From Oegoconia quadripuncta (lineage: Eukaryota; Arthropoda; Insecta; Lepidoptera; Autostichidae), in the NCBI GenBank assembly GCA_949316235.1, contig OX438754.1, forward strand, positions 8,913,501 through 8,977,500: a stretch of 64,000 nt of DNA, given 5' to 3'. Positions 54,991 through 64,000 of the stretch are shown here, piece after piece. The stretch's first letter is position 1, and each line of letters starts with the position of its first letter. The translations under genes were made by a program, and so were the position numbers. A model generated the notes under the pieces. That model saw only the letters and a program-made list of their open reading frames with translations, ran no database searches and was not told the origin of the DNA.

Positions 54991-55629
54991 ACAGCAACGT
55001 ACCTACACGCAACCGCCCACTATTTGTATAGGCTAGTGGATTCTATTGTTTGTGGGAACAAAACTGTGATTGGCAAGTCGGTGTACAATAATGAATAAGG
55101 TGGAGTTAACACCAGTAAAATGCAACTTTTTGTTCATATAACATTTCTCACAGGTACCAGTTTCAAATGTAATGGAAAAAGAAAAAGATTATATACCAGG
55201 TAGAACCCGAAGGCAGTTTGATTAGAACATTTTACATAGAAATCGTATGCTCTAGTTTTGTGTGTGTGCATTTTCATTTATAAACGACGATTAATTGAAA
55301 TACAGTTTTGTATGAAAAATCTTTTGGGTGTTTTTTTGTTGTTTTGCAAGTGTAAACTAATTACGTACCTATATAGATATTTACCATACGTAGATATGTA
55401 TTTATGTAGAAATTATTGAATTCCAGTAACCAATTTAAAAATAAAAATTAATCTATGTAGACAAGATAGAATTTTTTTTCTGAAACTAACCCGTCACCTG
55501 CTCTTTTTTCACATACGAATTTTAATTATTATTAAACTCATGTCAACTGAAAAATCTTGGCAAAGCAATTACAAATATATACCTACAGTAGGTACTTATG
55601 TATGTATCAATACTTTATGTAGGTATCAA
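54991..55629. other. Intergenic, nothing recognised
   Basis: No supported features. Confidence 0.3.
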
Positions 55630-55692
55630 TGCAAAATTAATGTATTGCCTTTTTGTACAATAAAGCGTTTACAAACAAACAAACAAACTTAT
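55630..55692 (+). repeat. LINE 3' end with (CAAA)n tail
   Basis: GCCTTTTTGTACAATAAAGC, GTTTAC, then four AAAC units. Confidence 0.5.
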
Positions 55693-55845
55693 ATAATGTA
55701 TAGTCAGGTTCAAAATTGCAGTCATATTCCAAGTTCAAATGATTAAATATTTTTAGACATAGACATATATTTATTTGACACCACGCTATAGCAACAACAA
55801 TATTAATAAAAACAAGAAAATTATTTTCGAAAACCTTTGTATTTA

Positions 55846-55965
55846 AGAGAGAGAGACGAGCTTGACAGTTTTAATAAGGGATGGTTTGTGCTCGCCAAGA
55901 ACAAAAACGACTGGAAACAGATGAGGGAGGCCTTTGCCCAGCAGCGGGACACTATGGGCTCTTAA
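55846..55965 (+). pseudogene. LINE reverse transcriptase C-terminus relic
   Basis: A 39-codon frame reads DELDSFNKGWFVLAKNKNDW, KQMREAFAQQRDTMGS and a TAA stop at 55963-55965. The DELDSF..W..LA..R..W..MREAFAQQ.D pattern is the final segment of an insect LINE polyprotein. Upstream domains are missing. Followed by an AAT-type tail. Confidence 0.75.
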
Positions 55966-55987
55966 TAATAATAACCTATATTTAAGG

Positions 55988-56018
55988 TCCTTTAGGTACC
56001 TAATAGGTACCTAAAGGA
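55988..56018. repeat. Perfect 14-bp inverted repeat, 3-nt loop
   Basis: Arms TCCTTTAGGTACCT and AGGTACCTAAAGGA around AAT, just after the LINE relic tail. Confidence 0.93.
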
Positions 56019-56239
56019 GTACCTAGCAGGTCTCATTTTGGTGTGGTAAGATCTAATCAACACAGTTGGGGCATAACCTCCTCTGGCTGAGAGGGGCTTT
56101 AGGTCATAATCCACCATCCATTGCTTAAACTTATCTGACTGTACATTTTCGTAACGCATTCATCATTATTAAAAATAATCGTTTGAACTTAAATTAATCG
56201 TTTAGTCGCAATGTGTGTAACTGTGAATAAAAAATAAAT

Positions 56240-56538
56240 ATCCTTGGACAGACACACAATGCCATCTAGTTCCACATTAAGCAACTATAGGCTTGTGTTG
56301 TGGAGACCAGATGGTTGATATACTACATAAATACATTTTTTTTGTAAATAAAAAAACATGTGTAGGTACCCGAGTTATGGATGTTTTCATTTATAATAAG
56401 TATACATGAAAACATCCATAACTCGGGTACCTACACATGTCCGTATTCATCATACAAACATATGCCCATAGCGGGATTCGAACCCGCGCCCTTTTGGTAT
56501 AGTGGTCAGAGTTTCTAACCACTACACCAAACAAGTCG
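56240..56538 (-). repeat. SINE-A copy with internal fold-back
   Basis: Minus-strand copy. The head complement at 56460-56538 (CCCATAGCGGGATTCGAACC, CACTACACCAAAC) and the 3' part with CAACCATCTGG-type and AACTAGATGGCATTG motifs are intact. An inverted extra copy of about 35 bp of its own body is inserted at 56356-56390. Confidence 0.85.
56356..56440. repeat. Perfect 35-bp inverted repeat inside SINE-A
   Basis: Arms 56356-56390 and 56406-56440 are exact reverse complements (ACATGTGTAGGTACCCGAGT and so on) around a 15-nt loop. Both share the copy-specific variant GGTACCTACACATG, where other SINE-A copies have GGTACACATG. So one arm was copied from the other within this locus. Confidence 0.97.
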
Positions 56539-56540
56539 TT

Positions 56541-57189
56541 AAATAAATTACACTCACCAGAATGTTAGATTATGAAAATCTCTCTTTTTATTAATAGTTT
56601 ATTTATTAGAATGATTTCAATAAGACTTACAGATTTTATTTGAGATAACGGACAAAGTAATTTCTAGAACTAGGATACTACAAAATATAATAGATATACG
56701 TGCTAATAATCATTATGTAGGCACTGACGATACCCACTGGCAAAGTAACGTTTTGCATAGATATAAACTCCAACCCTACCAATTCTAAACCGTTATCCAG
56801 ATAACCCCTAATAAAATTACGCGGCCGTTGCAAAATTTACGAGACATACGAAATATCGCTTTTCCACAGATATTAATTGTCATGGATATGGCTGCAAAGG
56901 ACACTTTGAGTAATAAACAAGGCACTATCGCTACACGAACTGCCTACTTAATAGTAACTTTACAATAATTGCGGCAATCGATAAAGTTGCGAGTGTTCGA
57001 TAAGTTACGAGTATTTGTAACTAATGGGGTCCCACGTATTGCCAAGTCATCGATGTAAAGTCTATTATTTACCGACAAATGGTATCAAATATGTTTTATC
57101 TCAATCACTGTATCAGTGTGGTATTTTTTTGATATAAAACATAGACCATAGAGCTAGTAAACCATTAAAAGACCTCACTGCTTAAAAAC
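56541..57189. other. Intergenic, nothing recognised
   Basis: No supported features. Confidence 0.3.
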
Positions 57190-57440
57190 GAAATGGAGTG
57201 GCAGTGGACAGGGCACAAAGCTCGAAGAACTATGATGGCAAGTGTGGCATTAAAATTCTCGAGTGGAGGCCACGCACCGGGAAGCGCAGAGTATAGGACG
57301 TCCATTCACAAGGTAGACAGGCCACCTGATAAAGGTCGCAGGAAATCGCTGGATGCAGGCCGCTTCCAACCGGTCACTTAGGATTTCTATGGGGGAGGTC
57401 TATATTCAGCCTGTCCTGTGGCTCATATGATGATTTCGAA
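57190..57440 (+). pseudogene. RTE-type reverse transcriptase C-terminus relic
   Basis: The frame from 57193 reads EWQWTGHKARRTMM, then KVDRPPDKGRRKSLDAGRFQ, PVT. This is a worn form of the RTE C-terminus (KWQWAGHIARRTD..GRPP.RW.DD), followed by the RTE 3' end (TCTATGGGGGAGGTCTATAT, GTGGCTCATATGATGAT). Substitutions and small deletions break the conserved motifs. Confidence 0.75.
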
Positions 57441-59884
57441 ATGGCCCATCTAGCTGAGATAGCGTTTACGGCAAGTCTGAGAGGTTTGGAGAAACTTATG
57501 TCCAGCATTGTACCTGTAGCCTCTAAGACGTCGATTTAGGTAGGTAACTATATGAATTAGGTAATGTAGGTAACTTATACATATTTCGTCTAACAGATTC
57601 CTTACATTTCTAAGAAAATCAAAATACTAGGTACCTACCTACATATCCATATTTCATCGATAATAGATACATGACTGCCAGAGACCAGTAGGTAAGTAAG
57701 CCGTCCTGACCGAGTTGAGTAGCGTGCGCTTCTATATACGAGGCCAGCCTTTGTATACCCAGCCAGTGTAGAGACGTTCCCATGAACAAAAACGCATTCG
57801 TTATTTGAAACTATATATGCGATACTGAATCGACTATTGGGTCATTTAGAATATGTGACCAGGATGGCAATATGATCGAATTATCTATTGATTTTGCAAA
57901 GAACCCCGCATGTTTCACAGTACCTACCTTTTTTTTTATCACGTATATCACAGTGCTCACTTTTTCAGTATTTAAAAAATTGTTACAATGTCTGTCACTG
58001 ATGGATAGTTCAAAATTCAAATACCTAATTATGGTTTATCAATGAAATTTCATATTTACTTCCTGGAGTCTTATGGATTCTAAATTCAAATTCACTACTT
58101 CCTGGAACTGCGAAGTAGCTTTCGGATATTTAATTTTTTCGTTTCTAATATGGCATCATTTCATATCATTACAAAAAAAAAACATATTGATCAACGTTGA
58201 TCGGAAAAAGATACCTAGATAGCTTGGTTAACCTAGATTAAAACCATAGCTATATGTATATATATTTGAGCAACAGTTAAAAGAGTCGTGTAGAGAGGCA
58301 GGGCAGGTCGGGAGAAGAGATAGTATCGACAGCGCACGAACGGGATGTACCAGGGAAACAAAACTTGGAGACTGTACTGAAGGTATAAAAGGTAAATATT
58401 TGTATGAACTGTTATTGATAGGTAACTTCTTTCAAATGCTGTTATCCTGGTATTACTGCTATAATGTTTGGTTTACATTGTAGACACTTTATATAAAATT
58501 CAATGCACAATGTAAATACAAATAATTTTATAATAATTTGAGGCAGTTCAAGAAAAGAAACGGAAAACAGAACAGAATATTATACTATTGTTTTCATTTT
58601 AATAAGTATGCGGGTACACCTTTCAAGTTCCAAGGCAGCTGAGCTTGCGACTAGCCCTTCTACATAAGAAAGATCTCTCATCGCAGCACAGCTGGCGAGA
58701 CCGGCCTTCGTATACATAATGATATATGCACCATCACACGACCGCCCGCGCCCCAATGTAACCTACTCCTTTTATTATAAAACAGGTATCTACAGCTACA
58801 GAAGCCTTATAAAATTGCAATATTTTAATAAGGTACCGCCGCTGAATATCAATTATTAAAAAAAAATTCGAGACAAAGCAACCATTAATGGGTCATGCTC
58901 ATGCATTATGGAAATTTCCTTCTAATTAAATTGGGAAATTTCCGATTATATTTGGTAATATCGATTACTTGAAAATTATATGGGATGGTATATTGTCTGA
59001 ATAGTATTAGTTATGTAAATGAATTGAAATCTTATATTGGTCGAGTTTCCTACACAAACTGTAAATTGAGAGTTGAATATCTTAGAAAATCATAATAAGA
59101 TTTCCATCAAAGCTAAGAGGCTCGTTAAGGTTATATTGATGGTTCTTGCTATACGATGCCATAGCAAACTGACTTAAATACAACACTCCTTTATTTAGGG
59201 CGGGCGTCACATCAACAGCCTATACCTATCTAGTTTAAATTAAACAACATTCATGCTTCATATATTGTTCTCCATTTAAACAAGAAATGCTTTACAAGAG
59301 TGATGCGATAATTAAATTGATTATCGATTCCAATTGTTATCGTAAAAAACTAACTTATTGATCCATTGGAGTTCAAAAAAAAATAAAACGACTTCGTTAA
59401 GGTGTACTAAGATCCATTGAAGGTCTGAAATGGTCGAATTATCAGAGAATACATTCAGTTTTTATCAACACATCTGCTCCTCACAACATTTATGTATACA
59501 AAGGTATGTTTTAATTAAGTGAGAAACATTGCATGGAAGTAGCTATTATTTTTAATTGAAATCCATTGGCTACTGAGTTCGTTAATGTATCAAGTGTCCC
59601 ATTTTATCAGCACTTTAATTGATAATATTTTTAATATGTTTAATAAATTCCATAGCTCATTTGAAATTACCATGATCACGATGACTTTAAAGTTTTCGTT
59701 AAGCTAATCATAAAATAAAAGCAAAGTTAATGTATGGGATCCATGCTGCAATACCTTACAAAAATTAAGTCGTTCAAAAATTCACCTCATACGATACGTC
59801 CGTATCAGAGCAACCAATAATTTTTCGTATCGGCTAAATAATTATCTGTTATCGTGTATTGGCAGACTCGAGCCGAGGACCGAA
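57441..59884. other. Ubx downstream flank, repeat-poor
   Basis: About 2.4 kb without delimited mobile elements. Two GC-richer parts, 57690-57785 and 58625-58755 (paired CAGCTG E-boxes at GGCAGCTGAGC and CACAGCTGGCG), may be regulatory. At 59775-59865 CGATACG/CGTATC words cluster. Confidence 0.3.
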
Positions 59885-59894
59885 AAGATGGCCG
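59885..59894 (+). promoter_or_regulatory. PHO/YY1-type site
   Basis: AAGATGGCCG matches the YY1/Pleiohomeotic core AAGATGGC. Two related sites follow toward Ubx. Confidence 0.3.
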
Positions 59895-60008
59895 ACGTAT
59901 ATGGACAGCAGAATAAATTCTAAAAATTAATAGTAACATTTTATAAATAAATAACTATTAACAAACTTTTATAAGTCTTAGGTTATTTACCAACTAACGT
60001 TTTAGTTT

Positions 60009-60062
60009 ATTTCGTATGATTTCCTTTATTATAATATTATAATAAAGGAAATCATACGAAAT
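60009..60062. repeat. Perfect 54-bp palindrome
   Basis: 27-bp arms without any loop. The centre at 60035/60036 is TAAT|ATTA, with the core TCGTATGATTTCCTTTATTA on the left. No mismatch. Confidence 0.97.
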
Positions 60063-60067
60063 TAATT

Positions 60068-60099
60068 AATTAATTAGAAACATATGTTTCTAATTAATT
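60068..60099. repeat. Perfect 32-bp palindrome
   Basis: AATTAATTAGAAACAT followed by its exact complement, centred on CATATG, only 5 bp from the 54-bp palindrome. Also carries mirror-image TTAATTAG homeodomain cores. Confidence 0.95.
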
Positions 60100-60412
60100 T
60101 TACGTCTAATAACAAATATGGAGATGTGTAAATTTGCTGAGCAACTATAATAAATGTCTAAATCTCATATTGCTCGATTTAAAATTTTTCATCATTATAA
60201 ATTTACCCTGTTATGTAAACCGTACCACCAGAGAAACAAGGAATTCAGTTTTTAGCGACTGCGAGGCTCTGGTTACCTTATTCGGCATCGATGGAAGAGA
60301 CTATGGTCAATTTAATTAATAGATGTTCCCATCGGCCCGGGCGTAAGGCAATGAAGTCATTATGCATGCTTACGAAATATAAAGGCAGACCACGCGTTCT
60401 CTTTTGTTAAGT

Positions 60413-60418
60413 TTTATT
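60413..60418 (-). terminator. Candidate Ubx polyadenylation signal
   Basis: AATAAA on the minus strand, 1230 bases beyond the Ubx stop codon. It would give a 3' UTR of about 1.25 kb, plausible for Ubx. A weaker ATTAAA at 61465-61470 would give a UTR near 0.2 kb. Confidence 0.35.
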
Positions 60419-60702
60419 TTTAACGCCTTTTTCGACGATACTCGTTAATCATTGAAGCTACGGAAAATTGTTCACAGAGTTAATAAAACAGTAGGTCAAG
60501 AATGCTAATGTTTTCCATATAGAAAGCTTATGATTTTGTAACATAATTGTTAGATGTACAAAGTATTAAAATTACTCAGAGCATTCTTCACATTTTGAGA
60601 GCAGAGGCGGTCGGGAAAGATCAAAGGTAGCTCAAGACTGGCTTAGTAAATTAAAACATTGCAAAACAGCTATGCCATAGAAGTCTCGCTTGGGCGATTT
60701 CA

Positions 60703-60712
60703 AAAATGGCGA
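60703..60712 (+). promoter_or_regulatory. PHO/YY1-type site
   Basis: AAAATGGCGA, one of three ATGGC-core sites within 1.2 kb next to the Ubx 3' end. Confidence 0.25.
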
Positions 60713-60785
60713 CGGGTGATGACGAGTCAGTTTTTCGCAACCGTCTCCACTCGATAAATAATGCCGCTGACTTTGACAAAAACTT

Positions 60786-60945
60786 ACCTAGTCTTGTTCG
60801 GTGGCCGGCGGCGCGCGCTCCCCCTCACTCCGCATTCCGCCCCGCATTCGCCTCGCACTCTCCCCGTAGCTTTTTCTGCCCATTCCGCGGCGCCCGCGCC
60901 GGTCGCGGCGCATCGCGAACGATCACTTCCATAGACATAACCTAA
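60786..60945 (-). other. CpG-rich island with a perfect 5' splice donor
   Basis: 60800-60920 is strongly GC- and CpG-rich (GTGGCCGGCGGCGCGCGCTC and CCATTCCGCGGCGCCCGCGC), unlike its surroundings. On the minus strand its downstream edge reads CTAG followed by GTAAGT at 60787-60782, an ideal 5' splice site. It may be the first exon of a separate minus-strand transcript starting in the island, or an intron in the Ubx 3' UTR. The plus-strand 79-codon frame at 60706-60945 with a good start context is an alternative, but it lacks any domain. Confidence 0.35.
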
Positions 60946-61077
60946 CTATTTACACGGCTACTCTAAATAATACCTACTTATATTTATGGCAATTTGTTTA
61001 ACTTCACCGACTATTAAAACTGCAGGAACACGATCACGTTTACACTATATAAACTTATGCGAGAGTATTGAAGGATT

Positions 61078-61089
61078 AAGATGGCGCGG
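61078..61089 (+). promoter_or_regulatory. PHO/YY1-type site
   Basis: AAGATGGCGCGG, a full AAGATGGC core; inside the probable Ubx 3' UTR or just downstream. Confidence 0.3.
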
Positions 61090-61464
61090 AAGGTTCTGTT
61101 TCACACTGAGTCTGATAAATAATAGAAAGACAGCAGGTAATTAATTTAACTTACGACTCTTTCTTACTTAGATATTAAGGGTACGAGACCGGGTCTCTTT
61201 GGTAGGCATATAATTTGTACAAAATATTAGTTCGTCTCGCCGCTGCCGATCTGGGGTGCTTTCGCACACAACGTAAAACGCACTACGTTTACACCTACAC
61301 TATGTTACACGGAAGAGATTCCTACAAATTGCACTGGTTTCCGAACGCGAACATCTTCGACGATAGCGCGAATTAAAATATTAAAATAATTCAATAAATC
61401 AACAAAAACAAAACACCCGAAACACAAAAATAATACGACCCGTTTCTATTCTAGCATTCAACAG

Positions 61465-61470
61465 TTTAAT
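61465..61470 (-). terminator. Alternative polyadenylation signal ATTAAA
   Basis: Minus-strand ATTAAA 178 bases beyond the Ubx stop; may give a short 3' UTR isoform. Confidence 0.25.
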
Positions 61471-61647
61471 GTTCGACCTATTAGAAAAACATTGTATCTA
61501 GTAAATAATTAATTAAAAAAAAAAAATCACAACAACCGAACAACACTTAACAAAAAATAATTACAAAACAATTTACAAACACGAAACCTAGAGACTGTTC
61601 GGCAGACTGCTTGTTATCACTGGATAGGGCGCGCATTTATACGGCCT

Positions 61648-62270
<623 letters not shown>

Positions 62271-62489
62271 CCGTGGAACCAATACCAATTTACGTGAACC
62301 AATCAACTCAGCTACTCAGTATGGATCGAATATTACCTTAAATGATCTGACTACACTACAGAAGGATTTAGCCCACCCATAGATAATTTTATAGGGACCT
62401 GCTTATTTCGATATGATGACGCTGTGATTAGGTGGGAATTCACCGTCGTCTTATCATTATGACGTCTACTGTTGAATGTGGCATCATCA
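62271..62489. other. Ubx intron, nothing recognised
   Basis: No supported features. Confidence 0.3.
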
Positions 62490-62610
62490 AAATCAAATCA
62501 AATACGCTTGAAATAAGGCAGGTACATTTAATATCTTATAGAAACTACAAATTAGGCGGCCTTATCGCTAACAGTGATCTCTTCCATGCAAACCTATCAT
62601 CACGGAATTC
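62490..62610 (-). repeat. Non-LTR retrotransposon 3' end
   Basis: AAAATCAAATCAAATACGCT (tail complement), AATTAGGCGGCCTTATCGCT, AACAGTGATCTCTTCCATGC: minus-strand copy of the GAAGAGATC-type family, with an ATTTG tail. Confidence 0.62.
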
Positions 62611-62944
62611 AATACGAGTAATTAAGTGGGTTAGAACAAATAATTTCCTAATTGTTAAGTACATCTGAAAGTTCTGCATATTGAATTCAAAAAGTGTTAT
62701 CTTATAGGTACGCAAAACATTAATAAGTACAATATGTGATGAGAAACAATATTAACTAAATAATCTGAACAAATAAAATATATCCATACAATTCATACCA
62801 ATACATACATGTTAATTACATATATATGATATATAATAATAATATCTATATATTATAATAAATAAATATATAAGTTTGGGGGGATTACTATAACTGGAAA
62901 TATAGAATATATAATTTACCGGTCGAAAGTAAAGTAAATATAAG
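62611..62944. other. Ubx intron, very AT-rich
   Basis: 62760-62875 is almost pure TA-rich simple sequence. Confidence 0.35.
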
Positions 62945-63760
62945 CTATTGAAGAAAAAGCACCTTGACTTGCGCTTTAAATATATTTAAAGACGGAGAGC
63001 GACGAATGGACTCCGGAAGAGAGTTCTAGAGGCGAGTAGCTTGCAAAGTGAAGGACTGGTCGTATGATTTAGACAAATTTTGAGGTACATACAGACGAAG
63101 ACTGTCAGAGGAACGTAAGGGAACACTGGAAGTGGAAGACAGGAATTGAAACTGTTGTTTAAGATATTGAGGGGTCTTGGGATTGAACAATAATCGTTTT
63201 GTAATCGAATAAAGGAGGGAGAGATGTGCACATCCCTGCGACGACGAATGGGGAGCCACTTGAGTTAGTTGCGATATTCGGAAACATGGTCAAATTTCCA
63301 TAGACCAAAAATGAACCTGATTGCAACGTTTTGTAATCGGTCGAGTTTGTTTATCAACTCTACTGTGGTATCCGCATGGCAGCAGTCTGCGGAATTCAGA
63401 AGAGGTAAGAAGTGATTGTGCTATGCATTAGCACAGTCACTTGCTATGCGTTATTTTTGCTGGTAGTAGGCAAGAAATTGCGCAGTCCATTTAAGGATTT
63501 TATTGAAGCAAAAATTTTCCTACTGAACTACTGTTTTTTTTTTTTTTTTTCACCACAAAGTTAATTTAACAAGTAATTAATTGATTATAAATTAGGTCAA
63601 ACTGTGATGAAAAAAAAATGAGTTGGGGACACCAGGAGAGTTTTCTGTCAAAAATTATGCCAAGGTTTTTAACGTTCTCGCTGTACGAAATCTTGACACC
63701 ATCAAACACAACTGGACGGAGGGCGCTGTCTTTTTAGGTCATCAGTCGGTAGTCTCTCTA
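62945..63760 (-). pseudogene. Non-LTR reverse transcriptase relic in Ubx intron
   Basis: On the minus strand, from the right: VVFDGVKISYSENVKNLGII, FDRKLSW near 63720-63640 (after-palm segment), then a degenerate middle with a T-run. Next: LINKLDRLQNVAIRFIFGLW, KFDHVSEYRN and an in-frame stop, LKWLPIRRRRDVHIS, a frameshift, then LLYSITKRLLFNPKTPQYLK, LYVPQNLSKSYDQSFTLQAT, and a TAG where Trp of WNSLPESIRR is expected. It ends KVLFLQ with TAG at 62945. At least two nonsense mutations and a frameshift. Inserted in the same orientation as Ubx. Confidence 0.82.
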
Positions 63761-64000
63761 AACCACCCAAGGCAATAGATCCATCAGTTCTATAACAGAA
63801 CAGATTCCCATTACATCCTGCTGTATTTGATGTAATATTAACCTATGTAGCTGAACGATAATAATAATTTAGATATGATGAGAAGTTAAGTTTAGTAGTA
63901 TACACTTTAATTTAGCTCCTGCCACCAGCAAAGCTGGGAGAAAATAATGTAAGTGGTATTTAGTGTCAAAACTCCCAAAATATAATTAATCAATACCGAA
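63761..64000. other. Ubx intron, unassigned
   Basis: May still include part of the LINE relic to the left; no clear motif. The window ends within the intron. Confidence 0.3.

Larger units (their letters stand above)
60413..61647 (-). other. Ubx: Probable Ubx 3' untranslated region
   Basis: Sequence between the Ubx stop and the first AATAAA on the minus strand. No mobile element is recognised, unlike most of the window, which agrees with transcribed or constrained DNA. The true end is not determined. Confidence 0.4.

Noticed and set aside
60706..60945. Plus-strand protein starting with a good Kozak context
   Set aside because: Composition follows the CpG island, no domain is present, and the strand is opposite to Ubx; kept only as an alternative.

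Overview
The window is from an insect nuclear genome, almost certainly a moth or butterfly. It is AT-rich, with scattered TTAGG-type telomere-like arrays and SINE, LINE and Helitron-like families of lepidopteran style. One host protein-coding exon is certain: the terminal homeobox exon of Ultrabithorax (Ubx), on the minus strand at 61648-61949. It encodes the whole homeodomain, the UbdA peptide, a QA-rich segment and a 12-alanine run, and it has a clear 3' splice site at 61950-61951. In collinear insect Hox clusters the 3' end of Ubx faces Antennapedia (Antp) and its 5' end faces abd-A. Positions 1 to about 60.4 kb are therefore inferred to be the Antp-Ubx intergenic region, and 61.95-64 kb is Ubx intron. 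No Antp or abd-A exon is visible.

Layout. From 1 to 14.5 kb there are truncated non-LTR retrotransposons (a Jockey-like element at 1.2-2.2 kb, RTE-like relics, short reverse-transcriptase C-termini), SINE pieces, a Helitron-like element and a 38-bp perfect hairpin at 12.07 kb. From 14.5 to 18 kb there is mostly non-repetitive DNA. From 18 to 32 kb SINEs are dense, including tRNA-headed families and a 5S-rRNA-like family, with an inverted-repeat element at 23.8 kb and a possible orphan terminal exon at 21.8 kb. The 32-34.3 kb stretch looks unique and regulatory. An inverted-repeat transposon with 272-bp arms lies at 35.0-35.9 kb. From 36 to 41 kb there are more retroelements. From 41.8 to 47 kb repeats are fewer; this part has a tandem duplication, posterior-Hox-type sites, a miRNA-precursor-like hairpin at 44.8 kb and a cluster of CTCF-like motifs at 45.0-47.0 kb. 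From 48 to 57.5 kb are SINEs and relics, and from 59.8 to 61.6 kb the Ubx 3' UTR or downstream flank with palindromes and a CpG-rich patch. The intron beyond 62.9 kb holds a decayed reverse transcriptase.

How it fits together. The region appears to be cis-regulatory and insulator DNA around one Hox gene, invaded by many transposons. Published butterfly work describes a boundary element between Antp and Ubx that keeps Ubx off in forewings. The 45-47 kb motif cluster is my candidate for it, by inference only. The other main theme is a set of perfect or near-perfect short inverted duplications (12.07, 44.8, 53.2, 56.0, 56.4 and 60.0 kb) that known families do not explain.

Family labels used here: SINE-A is tRNA-headed with a GCCCCTAGCGGG junction. 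SINE-B is tRNA-headed with a GTTAAGTGAAGATGAG tail. SINE-C is tRNA-headed with a CATCCCACTGCAGGGATATAG tail motif. 5S-SINE has a 5S-rRNA-like head. All element calls come from reading the sequence; no database was searched, and repeat ends are approximate to about 10-20 bp.
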